Of a stretch of 64,000 nucleotides of DNA, positions 17,399-25,380 are shown one piece after another. The position numbers and the translations under genes are program-made. Numbering within the stretch: the stretch's first letter is position 1; every line of letters begins with the position of its first letter. The notes under the pieces are model-generated. The model ran no database searches and was not told the origin of the DNA. It saw only the letters and a program-made list of their open reading frames with translations. The stretch is from Vibrio sp. JC009. GTDB lineage: Bacteria > Pseudomonadota > Gammaproteobacteria > Enterobacterales > Vibrionaceae. The stretch spans positions 3,100,001-3,164,000 of the forward strand of contig NZ_CP092106.1 in assembly GCF_029016485.1 (NCBI RefSeq). Reading direction: 5' to 3'.

Positions 17399-18388
17399 TT
17401 AACGCTCAGCTCTCCTATACCTCTGCAACCGGCTAGTGGGCTTATCCGGTATCGTCATTTCAATAAGGCCGGCTTCCAGTGCTGGCTTCAGATAGAGCTC
17501 TCGGAATGACTTACGATCCCTCAGACCTAATTCAGCCTGGATCTCTTCGCGTAGCATCTCTCCTTCAATCACATTAAGTAACTGTTCGACTTGGGGGGTG
17601 ACTTGAGGGGTGACTTGGGGGGTAACTCCGACTTCACCGAGATCTTGCAGTGCATCACGAATCATTTCCAGCATAAATTGGATAAAGGGTTCAGAGTCTG
17701 ACTTTAATGTGCTTTGGTTTATAGCTTCATAGTAAGCCTGCTGATTATCATGGATAAAGCTCTCCACAGGAACGTTGGCGAACAGCGGGTTCCACTCCGA
17801 CAATATCAGAGTCTGCCATAAGCGCCCCATCCGGCCATTGCCGTCTGAAAATGGGTGAATAAACTCAAACTCGTAGTGAAAGATACTGCTCTGAATCAGC
17901 GGATGACTATTGTCTGCTTCCAGCCAGCCAAACAGTTCGGACATCAGCATTGGCACTCGCTCCGCAGGCGGGGCCATATGTAGAACCTGTCCATCTTTAA
18001 ATACGCCAACACCATCATTTCGGTATTGCCCAATCACAGGTTGCAAGCCAAGCATTAGTTTTTCATGAGCTTTTAAAAAGTCATTCTCTGATACAGGAGA
18101 CCAATCTGTGAGATGTTCATATACCTCAATTGCGTTGTGTGCTTCCTGAATCTGCTTTCTTGGGGCAAGCACACGCTTACCATTGAGAAGCGCGGTGATC
18201 TGCTCTTGTGTAAGTTCATTACCCTCAATAGCTAATGACCCCTGAATGGTCCTGACCCGGTTTACCTTACGTAAGCGTACGTCATGTGAAAGTTCTTCAA
18301 TTGCAGATAAGCGGCCAAGGAGTTCACTAACCTGCGCCACCAGCGACAAGATTTCATTAGATATTGTGTATGGAGGCTGATAGCTCAT
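17399..18388 (-). CDS. Fic family protein (AMPylator-type active site)
   Basis: A 329-residue Fic-domain protein. The active site HPFSDGNGRMGR (near 200) is a full match to HPFx(D/E)GNGRxxR, so nucleotide transfer, usually AMP from ATP to a protein hydroxyl, is possible. The N-terminal SLAIEGN matches the (S/T)xxxE(G/N) inhibitory helix of class II Fic proteins, which keeps the enzyme off by placing a Glu in the ATP site. Residues after the domain contain three TPQV units, then a winged-helix-like tail (EQLLNVIEGEMLREEIQAEL). The start at 18388 is chosen over one 22 codons upstream because AAGGAAAG lies 8 bases before it. Function in the cell is unknown. It faces the AlbA gene. Confidence 0.87.
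   Translation of the reverse strand: MSYQPPYTISNEILSLVAQVSELLGRLSAIEELSHDVRLRKVNRVRTIQGSLAIEGNELTQEQITALLNGKRVLAPRKQIQEAHNAIEVYEHLTDWSPVSENDFLKAHEKLMLGLQPVIGQYRNDGVGVFKDGQVLHMAPPAERVPMLMSELFGWLEADNSHPLIQSSIFHYEFEFIHPFSDGNGRMGRLWQTLILSEWNPLFANVPVESFIHDNQQAYYEAINQSTLKSDSEPFIQFMLEMIRDALQDLGEVGVTPQVTPQVTPQVEQLLNVIEGEMLREEIQAELGLRDRKSFRELYLKPALEAGLIEMTIPDKPTSRLQRYRRAER
17589..17624 (-). repeat. Three 12-bp repeats coding TPQV in fic
   Basis: ACTTGGGGGGTG, ACTTGAGGGGTG and ACTTGGGGGGTA lie head to tail. On the coding strand each gives Thr-Pro-Gln-Val. They form the linker between the Fic domain and the C-terminal winged helix. Confidence 0.9.
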
Positions 18389-18615
18389 TGAGTCGCTTTC
18401 CTTGAATGAATAGTTCTTAGCACAATATCTTAACGTCAGCCCCGTATTCCGCAAGATGTAACCTCTCGTAACCGCATCTGCCCCCCCTTTTGACTGACAA
18501 AAGTACCATTTAACACCCGATCACTCGCAAAGACATATACCAAATGTTAAGAGTCCGTTGAAATCCGTTTTAAATCATTACGTCTTTCTTGATTAATCAG
18601 TTACAGGGAGTCGTT

Positions 18616-20880
18616 ATGAAAAATTCAATGCGTATCAGTTTGATATCAGTCCTGCTCTTTGCCTGGGGGTGCTCAGATTCAGATGGTGGCAGTAATAACA
18701 ACGGAGGGCAGCCTGTTACACCACCGCCACCGCCGGTTATCGTCCCGCCGCCTGTTGCCGATGGCGTTGTCACTGTTGAGTTTCCGGGGCTTTCCGCTGT
18801 CACTACGGCCTCAATTCTTACCGTAAGAGGCAGCGCCGACAAAAACGTCAGCAATATTGAAGTAAAAGGTGTTGCGGCCCAGGTGTTCGAAAGACCATCT
18901 GAAAACATCTGGATATCGGAAGTACCTCTTGAGTATGGTGAAAACCATCTCACGCTTAGCTACAGCACCAACGAGAAACAAAAGTCACTCACCCTGCGCC
19001 CGGTACAAAGGCTCAATGAATTTGCTCAGTCACCTGCGGTTATGACCAGAGCAGGCCAGACCCGGGAGACCTTTATATTCGACGACAGCACTCATAGCCT
19101 GTTAAAGCTGGATAACGATAACAAGATTAGCTTTGTCTATCAGTTCCGGGTTGAAAACGACCCTGATGCTAACCAGTCAAAGGATGAAGCGCACGAAGCA
19201 ACGCCTTATGGGATGTGGGTGAATAAAGAGGCCAGCCATCTCTATTACACAACCCGCTTTAACGGCCAGTTTTATATCTGGGGGATGGACCTTGAAACAA
19301 ACATACCCTATCAGATATTTGGCCCGGGCACGCACGGTTACCAGAATCTGCTCGTCAACAAGGCGTTTCCTCTTCTTTACCGGGAAAACGAAAATCAACT
19401 GATTATTGCCCATGGCGTCCCGGTGAACTCGATTACCGGTTTTGATCTGGATAGCGGGCAGCTTGTCGATTACAACATCAAAAAGCCCAGCTTCAGATAT
19501 CTGTCTCTGGTCCAGAAAAGCAACGATGTTCTGCTTGCTCTGACAGAAACCCAAATAGGCACCAATGCATTCGGTGAGATAAACCTCAAACAGGGCTCGC
19601 TAATGCAATACACATATACTCCGGTCATTCAGGGGGCATGCCGTGCCTTCAACAATATGGACAAGTTTGCTTTTCATCATACCAGCGAGCACTTTGTTAT
19701 TGCCAAGGCAAGCAGCCTGCTCAGCGATGATGTTATATGTGGTATTAATACTTCACCAACCATCTTCCGCCCGGTAACAGGATACTTTGATGAGTACCCT
19801 GATTCTGGAATTAATAGCGACTATATGAGCATTGCTGGTAACAACCTCTATTTTGGCGGAACGGATAAAAACAGTTACCGTATTAACCATTATGCTCTCA
19901 GCACTACATTTCCCAACGGAAAGGCGAACCGGACGCAAATAGGTGATTTGATCTCAGCCGGTAATTCAGAAATTGCTCCCCACACTGCCAGAGAAGTGCT
20001 TTACGATCAGAAAGCCAACAAACTCTACTGGGTAATAAAGCAGAGTAAGAACAGCTCTCTGGGGCAAATTCAGGTGCTGGATATCGCCAGCGGTGAATGG
20101 TCGCACCTTGGAGATTACGCCTACAAAAGCTTTAAGGGGGCAGAACTTAACCCTGAAGATAACTCGATCTATATCGTGAATGACGATCTGACGAGCGATG
20201 ATGCATTAATAAAAATTGATCTTGAAACAGGCCGGGACGAAGTCGTTATTGGTGCCGTAGAAAAGGCAACTCTTGCCAAGCCCGATTTTACTATTGTGGC
20301 TTCGGCTATTAACCCGGAAAAACAGGTTATCTATCTTGCGCGTAAGGTCCATGGACGTTACCTGAACCCGGGGCAATATCCTTTTAGCCTTCTGGCTTAT
20401 GAGATTTCATCAGGTGAGCTTAGCGAACTTGTTCCGGTAAGCCGCAGACCGGTATCTGTCGGTTATGAGATGGCCTTTGACCCTCAGGGTAACCGGGTTC
20501 TGTTCTACGATGACCACTCAGGCACTGAGTATCAGATTCGGGCTATCAATGTTGATACCGGTGAAATAAGCACTCTGAGCCAGGAAAAAACTATGGATGG
20601 CCCGGACATTTATAACTCACGGGATCATATAATTGACTCTGAGCACAATCAGTTGCTCTCGCTATCTCAGGAGCATGAATCTATTTATGCCGTTGATTTA
20701 AACACGGGCATACGAACAATGGTTAGCGGAGAAGAACCGGAGTCAGGCCCCGTATTTATCAGGCCGACCGGTATAGACCTTATCGGTAAACAGAATATCG
20801 CTGTGGTAGCTGATGAGGAGATTAACGCTTTGTACTGGGTAGACCTGCTAACCCGGGAGCGCGTTATTATTCAGCGCTAA
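18616..20880 (+). CDS. Large predicted lipoprotein with Ig-like and propeller-like regions
   Basis: A 754-residue exported protein. The signal peptide MKNSMRISLISVLLFAWGC ends in a lipobox-like Cys at 19 followed by SDSDGG, so it is probably lipidated and sorted to the outer membrane. Next come a Ser/Asn/Gly and Pro-rich spacer (about 20-50), a bacterial Ig-like strand set (about 55-120, TASILTVRGSADKNVSNIEV), and a long region of repeating beta-strand blades with LYW, IYLA, IYIVN and NKLYWV patterns, as in beta-propeller or SMP-30/YVTN-type folds. No enzyme motif was seen. The start at 18616 is chosen because CAGGGAG lies 7 bases upstream. A longer frame from 18589 lacks a ribosome site. I do not recognise the family. 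Confidence 0.7.
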   Translation: MKNSMRISLISVLLFAWGCSDSDGGSNNNGGQPVTPPPPPVIVPPPVADGVVTVEFPGLSAVTTASILTVRGSADKNVSNIEVKGVAAQVFERPSENIWISEVPLEYGENHLTLSYSTNEKQKSLTLRPVQRLNEFAQSPAVMTRAGQTRETFIFDDSTHSLLKLDNDNKISFVYQFRVENDPDANQSKDEAHEATPYGMWVNKEASHLYYTTRFNGQFYIWGMDLETNIPYQIFGPGTHGYQNLLVNKAFPLLYRENENQLIIAHGVPVNSITGFDLDSGQLVDYNIKKPSFRYLSLVQKSNDVLLALTETQIGTNAFGEINLKQGSLMQYTYTPVIQGACRAFNNMDKFAFHHTSEHFVIAKASSLLSDDVICGINTSPTIFRPVTGYFDEYPDSGINSDYMSIAGNNLYFGGTDKNSYRINHYALSTTFPNGKANRTQIGDLISAGNSEIAPHTAREVLYDQKANKLYWVIKQSKNSSLGQIQVLDIASGEWSHLGDYAYKSFKGAELNPEDNSIYIVNDDLTSDDALIKIDLETGRDEVVIGAVEKATLAKPDFTIVASAINPEKQVIYLARKVHGRYLNPGQYPFSLLAYEISSGELSELVPVSRRPVSVGYEMAFDPQGNRVLFYDDHSGTEYQIRAINVDTGEISTLSQEKTMDGPDIYNSRDHIIDSEHNQLLSLSQEHESIYAVDLNTGIRTMVSGEEPESGPVFIRPTGIDLIGKQNIAVVADEEINALYWVDLLTRERVIIQR

Positions 20881-20905
20881 CATCTGCTGATTTTATTTAA
20901 ACCTG

Positions 20906-20930
20906 CGGGGCAACTGAAGCTGCCCCGTTT
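20906..20930 (+). terminator. Terminator after the lipoprotein gene
   Basis: CGGGGCA, loop ACTGAAGC, TGCCCCG, then TTT. It lies 25 bases after the stop codon. The T-tract is short. Confidence 0.7.
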
Positions 20931-21004
20931 ACTCCACACCTATTCTTTAGGCCTGAACAGGTAAGAAATAATCCACTCCAATCACACACAGAGTCATGGC
21001 CTGA

Positions 21005-21033
21005 TTGATCCAAACCCGCCCAACATCCATAAT
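21005..21033 (+). promoter_or_regulatory. Candidate promoter of the three-gene operon
   Basis: TTGATC (21005-21010), a 17-base spacer and CATAAT (21028-21033), about 40 bases before the first start codon. It is a reasonable sigma70 match and the only good one in the gap. Confidence 0.45.
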
Positions 21034-21072
21034 GTAAGTGTTTCTGTAAATCTAACCTGTCATGAGTGCTTT

Positions 21073-21810
21073 ATGTCGTCGAAATTTTTAGAGCTGGCCT
21101 GGGAGTTCAAAACCGTTACTGTTGAAGAGAAGCTTTTTTTAATCGCAGTGGCCGATATATCAGACCGGAATGGCATGTTTACGACGACTTACAGCGAGCT
21201 GTCAGCCATGATGAGCGTCTCCACCAGCATGGTCACCAACTGTTTCCATAAGCTGTCCCAGCGTGGCGGTCCTGTCAAAATACAGGTGTCGCACAACGAA
21301 GGTAACATCTCGGGTCAGCTGATGCTCCAGCGACAAAATACCAACGAAGGGCTGAATCAGGAAACCCGTCAGAACCTGCATGCAATGGCTCAGCGTCAGC
21401 ATGAAAATATGCAGTATGCCCAGCCAAAATCAAAGGCAAAGCTGAACCGCTCGCAGTTTGCCCAGCAGAGACCGCTGACACCGGCCAAAAATGAAAAGAT
21501 GATCAATATTATTGAGATCACGCCAAATGAGATACCAAACTGGGCTGAAACCACCATGTACTCAAAAGGTGTACTGGGCAGAAAAGATATCTGGCTGTCA
21601 TTTGTAGAAGATGTTCAGGGTACCGGTGAAAAGCTGTTCCCTCAGTCCATGCTGGTCGATAGACTCACTCAGAAAATTTATCATTTTAAAAACGATGCGC
21701 TGAATAAGCCCCATGCAGGCAGGCCTGTGGTTAAGCAGTCATCCCGGGATGAGTATGCTGAGAAAGTCAGCAACTTGTATCAGGATATGAAGTGCGACTG
21801 GGATGAGTAG
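21073..21810 (+). CDS. Unknown protein with N-terminal winged helix, replication-O-like
   Basis: A 245-residue soluble protein and the first of three genes that appear to form an operon. Residues about 5-75 read as a winged helix: LAWEFKTVTVEEKLFLIAVADISDRNG, then YSELSAMMSVSTSMVTNCFHKLSQRGGPVKI. This layout (conserved Trp, ALAD-like helix, recognition helix) is that of the N-terminal DNA-binding domain of phage replication O and DnaD-like proteins. The middle (about 95-140) is Gln/Lys-rich and disordered. A C-terminal region (about 150-245) with IWLSFVEDVQG may mediate protein contacts. No phage structural or integration gene is near. I do not recognise the family. The O-like idea is inferred from fold pattern only. 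Confidence 0.6.
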   Translation: MSSKFLELAWEFKTVTVEEKLFLIAVADISDRNGMFTTTYSELSAMMSVSTSMVTNCFHKLSQRGGPVKIQVSHNEGNISGQLMLQRQNTNEGLNQETRQNLHAMAQRQHENMQYAQPKSKAKLNRSQFAQQRPLTPAKNEKMINIIEITPNEIPNWAETTMYSKGVLGRKDIWLSFVEDVQGTGEKLFPQSMLVDRLTQKIYHFKNDALNKPHAGRPVVKQSSRDEYAEKVSNLYQDMKCDWDE

Positions 21811-21864
21811 TCCTCACCTTCCGATAACGTACATAACAAGCATTTAAGTTACAGGTATTAAATT

Positions 21865-22797
21865 ATGAGCAGCGACCAGAGCAATAAGCCGAAAGGTATG
21901 CATGAGCTAGTAAAGCAGGAAGACTTTAGCCAATACCTGCAACGCCGGGGCAAGGAGCTGAAAGAGCAGCAGCAAAGCAACACACAGCTCGCCCCAAAGA
22001 CGGCACAGCCTCAGCCATCCCGCCCGGTCAAAATTAATCCGGAAACCAACGCACCTAAAGCTGAGTTTTCCCAGAAAACCGTTGATCGCCTGTTCGAGTT
22101 TACTCAGGAGCAGCAGGTAAAAATTCACCGCCTGTGGCATGAGATGATCGATCTGTTCAGCAAATCAAAAATCCGTCAGGAGTTCGGTGACGAACCTGAT
22201 ATGCGATTTATGATGTTTGCCGCTGAACTGACCAAAGATCAGTACCAACGCCTGATGGACAACATTTATGAACGTCTTTCATCCGGCAATGAATGGCCTC
22301 CGGCGATGAAGCTGCTTGAGATGTTCACAGACACCCCGACCAAAGCGGAAATCATCAAGGCCAGGCAGCACCTGCTGGTCGAGAAAAAGCCAACCAACCG
22401 TGTCGAAAGGTTTATCGATAAACGCCGCACCAATGCGATAAGAAATCTGTCCGAGCGTTATCTGGAAACCGAGTTTGCCTCTCTGTACCGTGAAGCCTTT
22501 ACCGAGGTGATGATTAATAATCTGGATGTCATTCTGGATGAAACCGAGAGTACGGTTCAGACCAATATCCGGCATATTCCTGAAACCAGCATAGATAAGC
22601 AGAGAAACGAGTTCGATCTCAGCACCCTGAAAAACTTAGGGACCGTAGGCAAGCACCTTGACCGGATTTTAAAAGAAGTGAAACAACACCCAACAGCGGA
22701 AGAGGTCACTGTGGAAGAAGTTTCCAGAGAGGAGCAGATCAGACTGGAACAGGAGCGCCTTGCCCAGCAAATCTTAGATGACAACTCAGATAAGTAA
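21865..22797 (+). CDS. Unknown helical protein, possibly loader-P-like
   Basis: A 310-residue soluble protein, 54 bp after the HTH gene and 2 bp before the third gene. Residues 1-75 are polar and probably disordered (Gln-rich, then Pro/Lys-rich). About 75-230 is a helical domain with a WHEMIDLFSKSKIRQEFG stretch and GNEWPPAMKLLEMF, a motif reminiscent of the WPPS or LPSP element seen in replication loader P proteins. The C-terminus (about 255-310) is a highly charged coiled coil. There is no Walker motif, so it is not a DnaC-type ATPase. I do not recognise the family. With its partner it might be a domesticated O/P pair, which is inference. Confidence 0.55.
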   Translation: MSSDQSNKPKGMHELVKQEDFSQYLQRRGKELKEQQQSNTQLAPKTAQPQPSRPVKINPETNAPKAEFSQKTVDRLFEFTQEQQVKIHRLWHEMIDLFSKSKIRQEFGDEPDMRFMMFAAELTKDQYQRLMDNIYERLSSGNEWPPAMKLLEMFTDTPTKAEIIKARQHLLVEKKPTNRVERFIDKRRTNAIRNLSERYLETEFASLYREAFTEVMINNLDVILDETESTVQTNIRHIPETSIDKQRNEFDLSTLKNLGTVGKHLDRILKEVKQHPTAEEVTVEEVSREEQIRLEQERLAQQILDDNSDK

Positions 22798-22799
22798 CC

Positions 22800-23462
22800 A
22801 TGCAGACTTTTACCGTTATATCTAAAGAAACCGGCTATTTTAAGTGCCTGAAAAACGGCTATCACTGCCGGATCGTGATTGATGACTTCAGCAAAAACCT
22901 ACCGCTTGGTGATGTACAGCTGCATGTGGAAGAGGTAACCAACAAATATGAACACCACGCATCGGATGCCGTGTTCAGGCTTACTCTTCCCTACGCTCAA
23001 CAAAGCTCCATCGCAATCTGCACTATGAAGCCCGGCAAGAAAAACCGGTTTACTTACGCAGCCTGTATGCGCCTTGGGGGCAAATGGGAGCCTATCCTTA
23101 ATGAATGGGTTTTCTCAGCTTCAGTGGAAGATAAAGTCCGCGAACTTGAAGCTGTTATTCACTCCAGACAAATCGTTATTCAGGCCGATTTCAGGGAAAA
23201 TATCACGGTAACCCAAAAGCCACTCACCCTGTTCGGTTTTGAGCTGGTAAAAAGCGTGGGGATTGATTACGCACCGGTTTTCTATAAGGGCATTCGCCTG
23301 GTTAGTGGCAATATTGCGCATATCATTACGCCACCGAAAAGAACCATTGTGGAGGCAGGAACCGGCATCCGCCTGCAGGTACCTGAAGCCATGCTAACTT
23401 CAGCTGCTTTTAAAGAAGATTATATAGGCGCGGTCGATATCAGCAAAAAACGCAAGCTATAA
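22800..23462 (+). CDS. Unknown protein, third gene of the operon
   Basis: A 220-residue soluble protein starting 2 bp after the stop of the previous gene, so translation is probably coupled. No signal peptide, membrane segment or familiar motif was seen. It is beta-rich in the first half (FTVISKETGYFKCLKNGYHCRIVID), has several Cys residues, and ends in a basic tail, DISKKRKL. Nothing in the sequence suggests an enzymatic role. The tight spacing indicates that it acts with the two upstream products. Confidence 0.55.
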   Translation: MQTFTVISKETGYFKCLKNGYHCRIVIDDFSKNLPLGDVQLHVEEVTNKYEHHASDAVFRLTLPYAQQSSIAICTMKPGKKNRFTYAACMRLGGKWEPILNEWVFSASVEDKVRELEAVIHSRQIVIQADFRENITVTQKPLTLFGFELVKSVGIDYAPVFYKGIRLVSGNIAHIITPPKRTIVEAGTGIRLQVPEAMLTSAAFKEDYIGAVDISKKRKL

Positions 23463-23577
23463 AAACCTCTTCAGACGATAGAGTTACCCGGAAACCTCTG
23501 CTCTTATCCTCGATTCCGGGTAGCGAAAACAGAGCCAAGTTCGTATGAAATTTACAAAAAAATAATTATTTTTGTGA

Positions 23578-23593
23578 TGGCAAACGATTGCGC
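23578..23593. promoter_or_regulatory. PurR-type operator upstream of purH
   Basis: TGGCAAACGATTGCGC matches the PurR box (ACGCAAACGTTTGCGT) at 12 of 16 positions, with the central GCAAACG and TTGCG intact. It is 113 bases before the purH ATG, next to a likely -10 element TAGAAT at 23617-23622. PurR with hypoxanthine or guanine would repress purHD. Confidence 0.7.
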
Positions 23594-23705
23594 GAGCATT
23601 TTTATTACAAATTAGTTAGAATATGCGCCATCAATTTTGAGGCAACCTGCCAACACAAAATCACTCTTGATATTAACTCTGTGAACTTAAAGGAAAACGG
23701 AAGTA

Positions 23706-25298
23706 ATGAATAACGCTCGCCCAATTCGTCGTGCTCTGATTAGCGTATCAGACAAAACAGGTATTGTTGAATTTGCACAGGCTCTAGCTGAACGTGGTGT
23801 AGATATTCTGTCTACAGGTGGTACTGCTCGCCTTCTGGCTGAGAAAGGTATTGCTGTAACAGAAGTGTCTGACTACACAGGCTTCCCGGAAATGATGGAT
23901 GGCCGCGTTAAGACTCTTCACCCTAAGGTTCATGGCGGTGTACTTGGTCGCCGCGGTCAGGATGATGAAGTGATGGACAAGCACGGCATCAACCCAATCG
24001 ATATGGTTGTTGTTAACCTGTACCCGTTTGCTGCAACCGTAGCAAAAGAAGGCTGTACTCTGGAAGACGCGGTTGAGAACATCGATATCGGTGGCCCGAC
24101 TATGGTTCGCTCTGCTGCGAAAAACCACAAAGATGTCACTATCGTGGTAAATGCATCTGACTACGACCGTGTTATCGCTGAAATGGACCAGAATGAGACG
24201 TCTCTGACTCTGGAAACCCGTTTTGACCTGGCTATCGCTGCATTTGAACACACAGCAGCATATGACGGCATGATCGCAAACTACTTCGGCACTATGGTTC
24301 CATCTTACGGTGAAAACAAAGAAGGTGACCAAGAGTCTAAATTCCCTCGCACCTTTAACCAGCAGTTCGAGAAGAAGCAGGACATGCGTTATGGCGAAAA
24401 CAGCCATCAGGCAGCGGCTTTCTACGTTGAAGCAAATCCTGAAGAAGCATCGGTTTCTACTGCTCGTCAGATTCAGGGTAAAGCACTTTCTTACAACAAC
24501 ATCGCAGATACTGACGCCGCTCTTGAGTGTGTGAAAGAATTTGATGAACCAGCTTGCGTTATCGTTAAGCACGCTAACCCATGTGGTGTGGCTCTGGGTA
24601 AAGATATCCTTGAAGCTTACAACCGTGCATACAAAACAGACCCGACATCAGCATTTGGCGGCATCATCGCTTTCAACCAGGAGCTAGATGCAGAAACAGC
24701 GCAGGCTATCGTTGAACGTCAATTCGTTGAAGTAATCATTGCACCTAAAGTATCTGAAGCTGCTGTTGAAGTGGTTGCCGCTAAGAAGAACGTTCGCCTT
24801 CTTGAGTGTGGTGAGTGGTCAGCGAAAACAACCGGCTTTGATGTTAAGCGTGTAAACGGTGGTCTTCTAGTTCAGGACCGCGATCAGGGTATGGTTACTC
24901 TTGATGATCTTAAAGTGGTTTCAAAACGCCAACCATCAGAAGAAGAGCTGAAAGACGCACTGTTCTGCTGGAAGGTAGCTAAGTTCGTTAAATCAAATGC
25001 GATTGTTTACGCGAAAGGCGATATGACTATCGGTGTTGGTGCAGGCCAGATGAGCCGTGTTTACTCAGCTAAGATCGCTGGTATCAAAGCAGCGGATGAA
25101 GGCCTTGAGGTTGCAGGCAGCGTAATGGCATCTGACGCATTCTTCCCGTTCCGTGACGGTATCGATGCAGCAGCTGAAGCGGGTATCAAGTGTGTTATCC
25201 AGCCAGGCGGTTCAATGCGTGACCAGGAAGTTATCGATGCTGCTGATGAGCATGGTATGGCGATGATCTTTACGGGTATGCGTCACTTTAGACACTAA
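23706..25298 (+). CDS. purH: Bifunctional AICAR transformylase/IMP cyclohydrolase
   Basis: A 530-residue enzyme for the last two steps of purine synthesis. Residues about 1-150 are the MGS-like cyclohydrolase domain ([36 protein letters not shown]). The rest is the AICAR transformylase domain with MRYGENSHQ, the catalytic KHANPCG stretch and [10 protein letters not shown]. It makes IMP from AICAR and formyl-tetrahydrofolate in the cytosol. purD follows 82 bp downstream, as in other gammaproteobacteria, with a repeat element in the gap. The ATG has AAAGGAAAACGG as ribosome site. Confidence 0.98.
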   Translation: MNNARPIRRALISVSDKTGIVEFAQALAERGVDILSTGGTARLLAEKGIAVTEVSDYTGFPEMMDGRVKTLHPKVHGGVLGRRGQDDEVMDKHGINPIDMVVVNLYPFAATVAKEGCTLEDAVENIDIGGPTMVRSAAKNHKDVTIVVNASDYDRVIAEMDQNETSLTLETRFDLAIAAFEHTAAYDGMIANYFGTMVPSYGENKEGDQESKFPRTFNQQFEKKQDMRYGENSHQAAAFYVEANPEEASVSTARQIQGKALSYNNIADTDAALECVKEFDEPACVIVKHANPCGVALGKDILEAYNRAYKTDPTSAFGGIIAFNQELDAETAQAIVERQFVEVIIAPKVSEAAVEVVAAKKNVRLLECGEWSAKTTGFDVKRVNGGLLVQDRDQGMVTLDDLKVVSKRQPSEEELKDALFCWKVAKFVKSNAIVYAKGDMTIGVGAGQMSRVYSAKIAGIKAADEGLEVAGSVMASDAFFPFRDGIDAAAEAGIKCVIQPGGSMRDQEVIDAADEHGMAMIFTGMRHFRH

Positions 25299-25302
25299 TT
25301 TT

Positions 25303-25340
25303 TAGGCCCTGGGTTATAAGGCCCTGGGCCCTGGGGGGCG
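25303..25340. repeat. GGCCCTGGG repeats between purH and purD
   Basis: GGCCCTGGG occurs twice (25304, 25320), with a trailing GCCCTGGGG copy at 25327. A TTATAA spacer separates the first two. The block is rich in GGGCCC/CCCTGGG and related in composition to the tail of the repeat at 7876-7892. It is inside the purHD transcript and could fold on itself. Confidence 0.65.
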
Positions 25341-25380
25341 ACTCCCTGAAAATTTGGAAACTAATTTAAGGGTTTAAGAA

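Noticed and set aside
21073..23462. A prophage or plasmid replicon
   Set aside because: No integrase, capsid, partition or iteron sequences are present; only the fold pattern of two proteins hints at replication factors.
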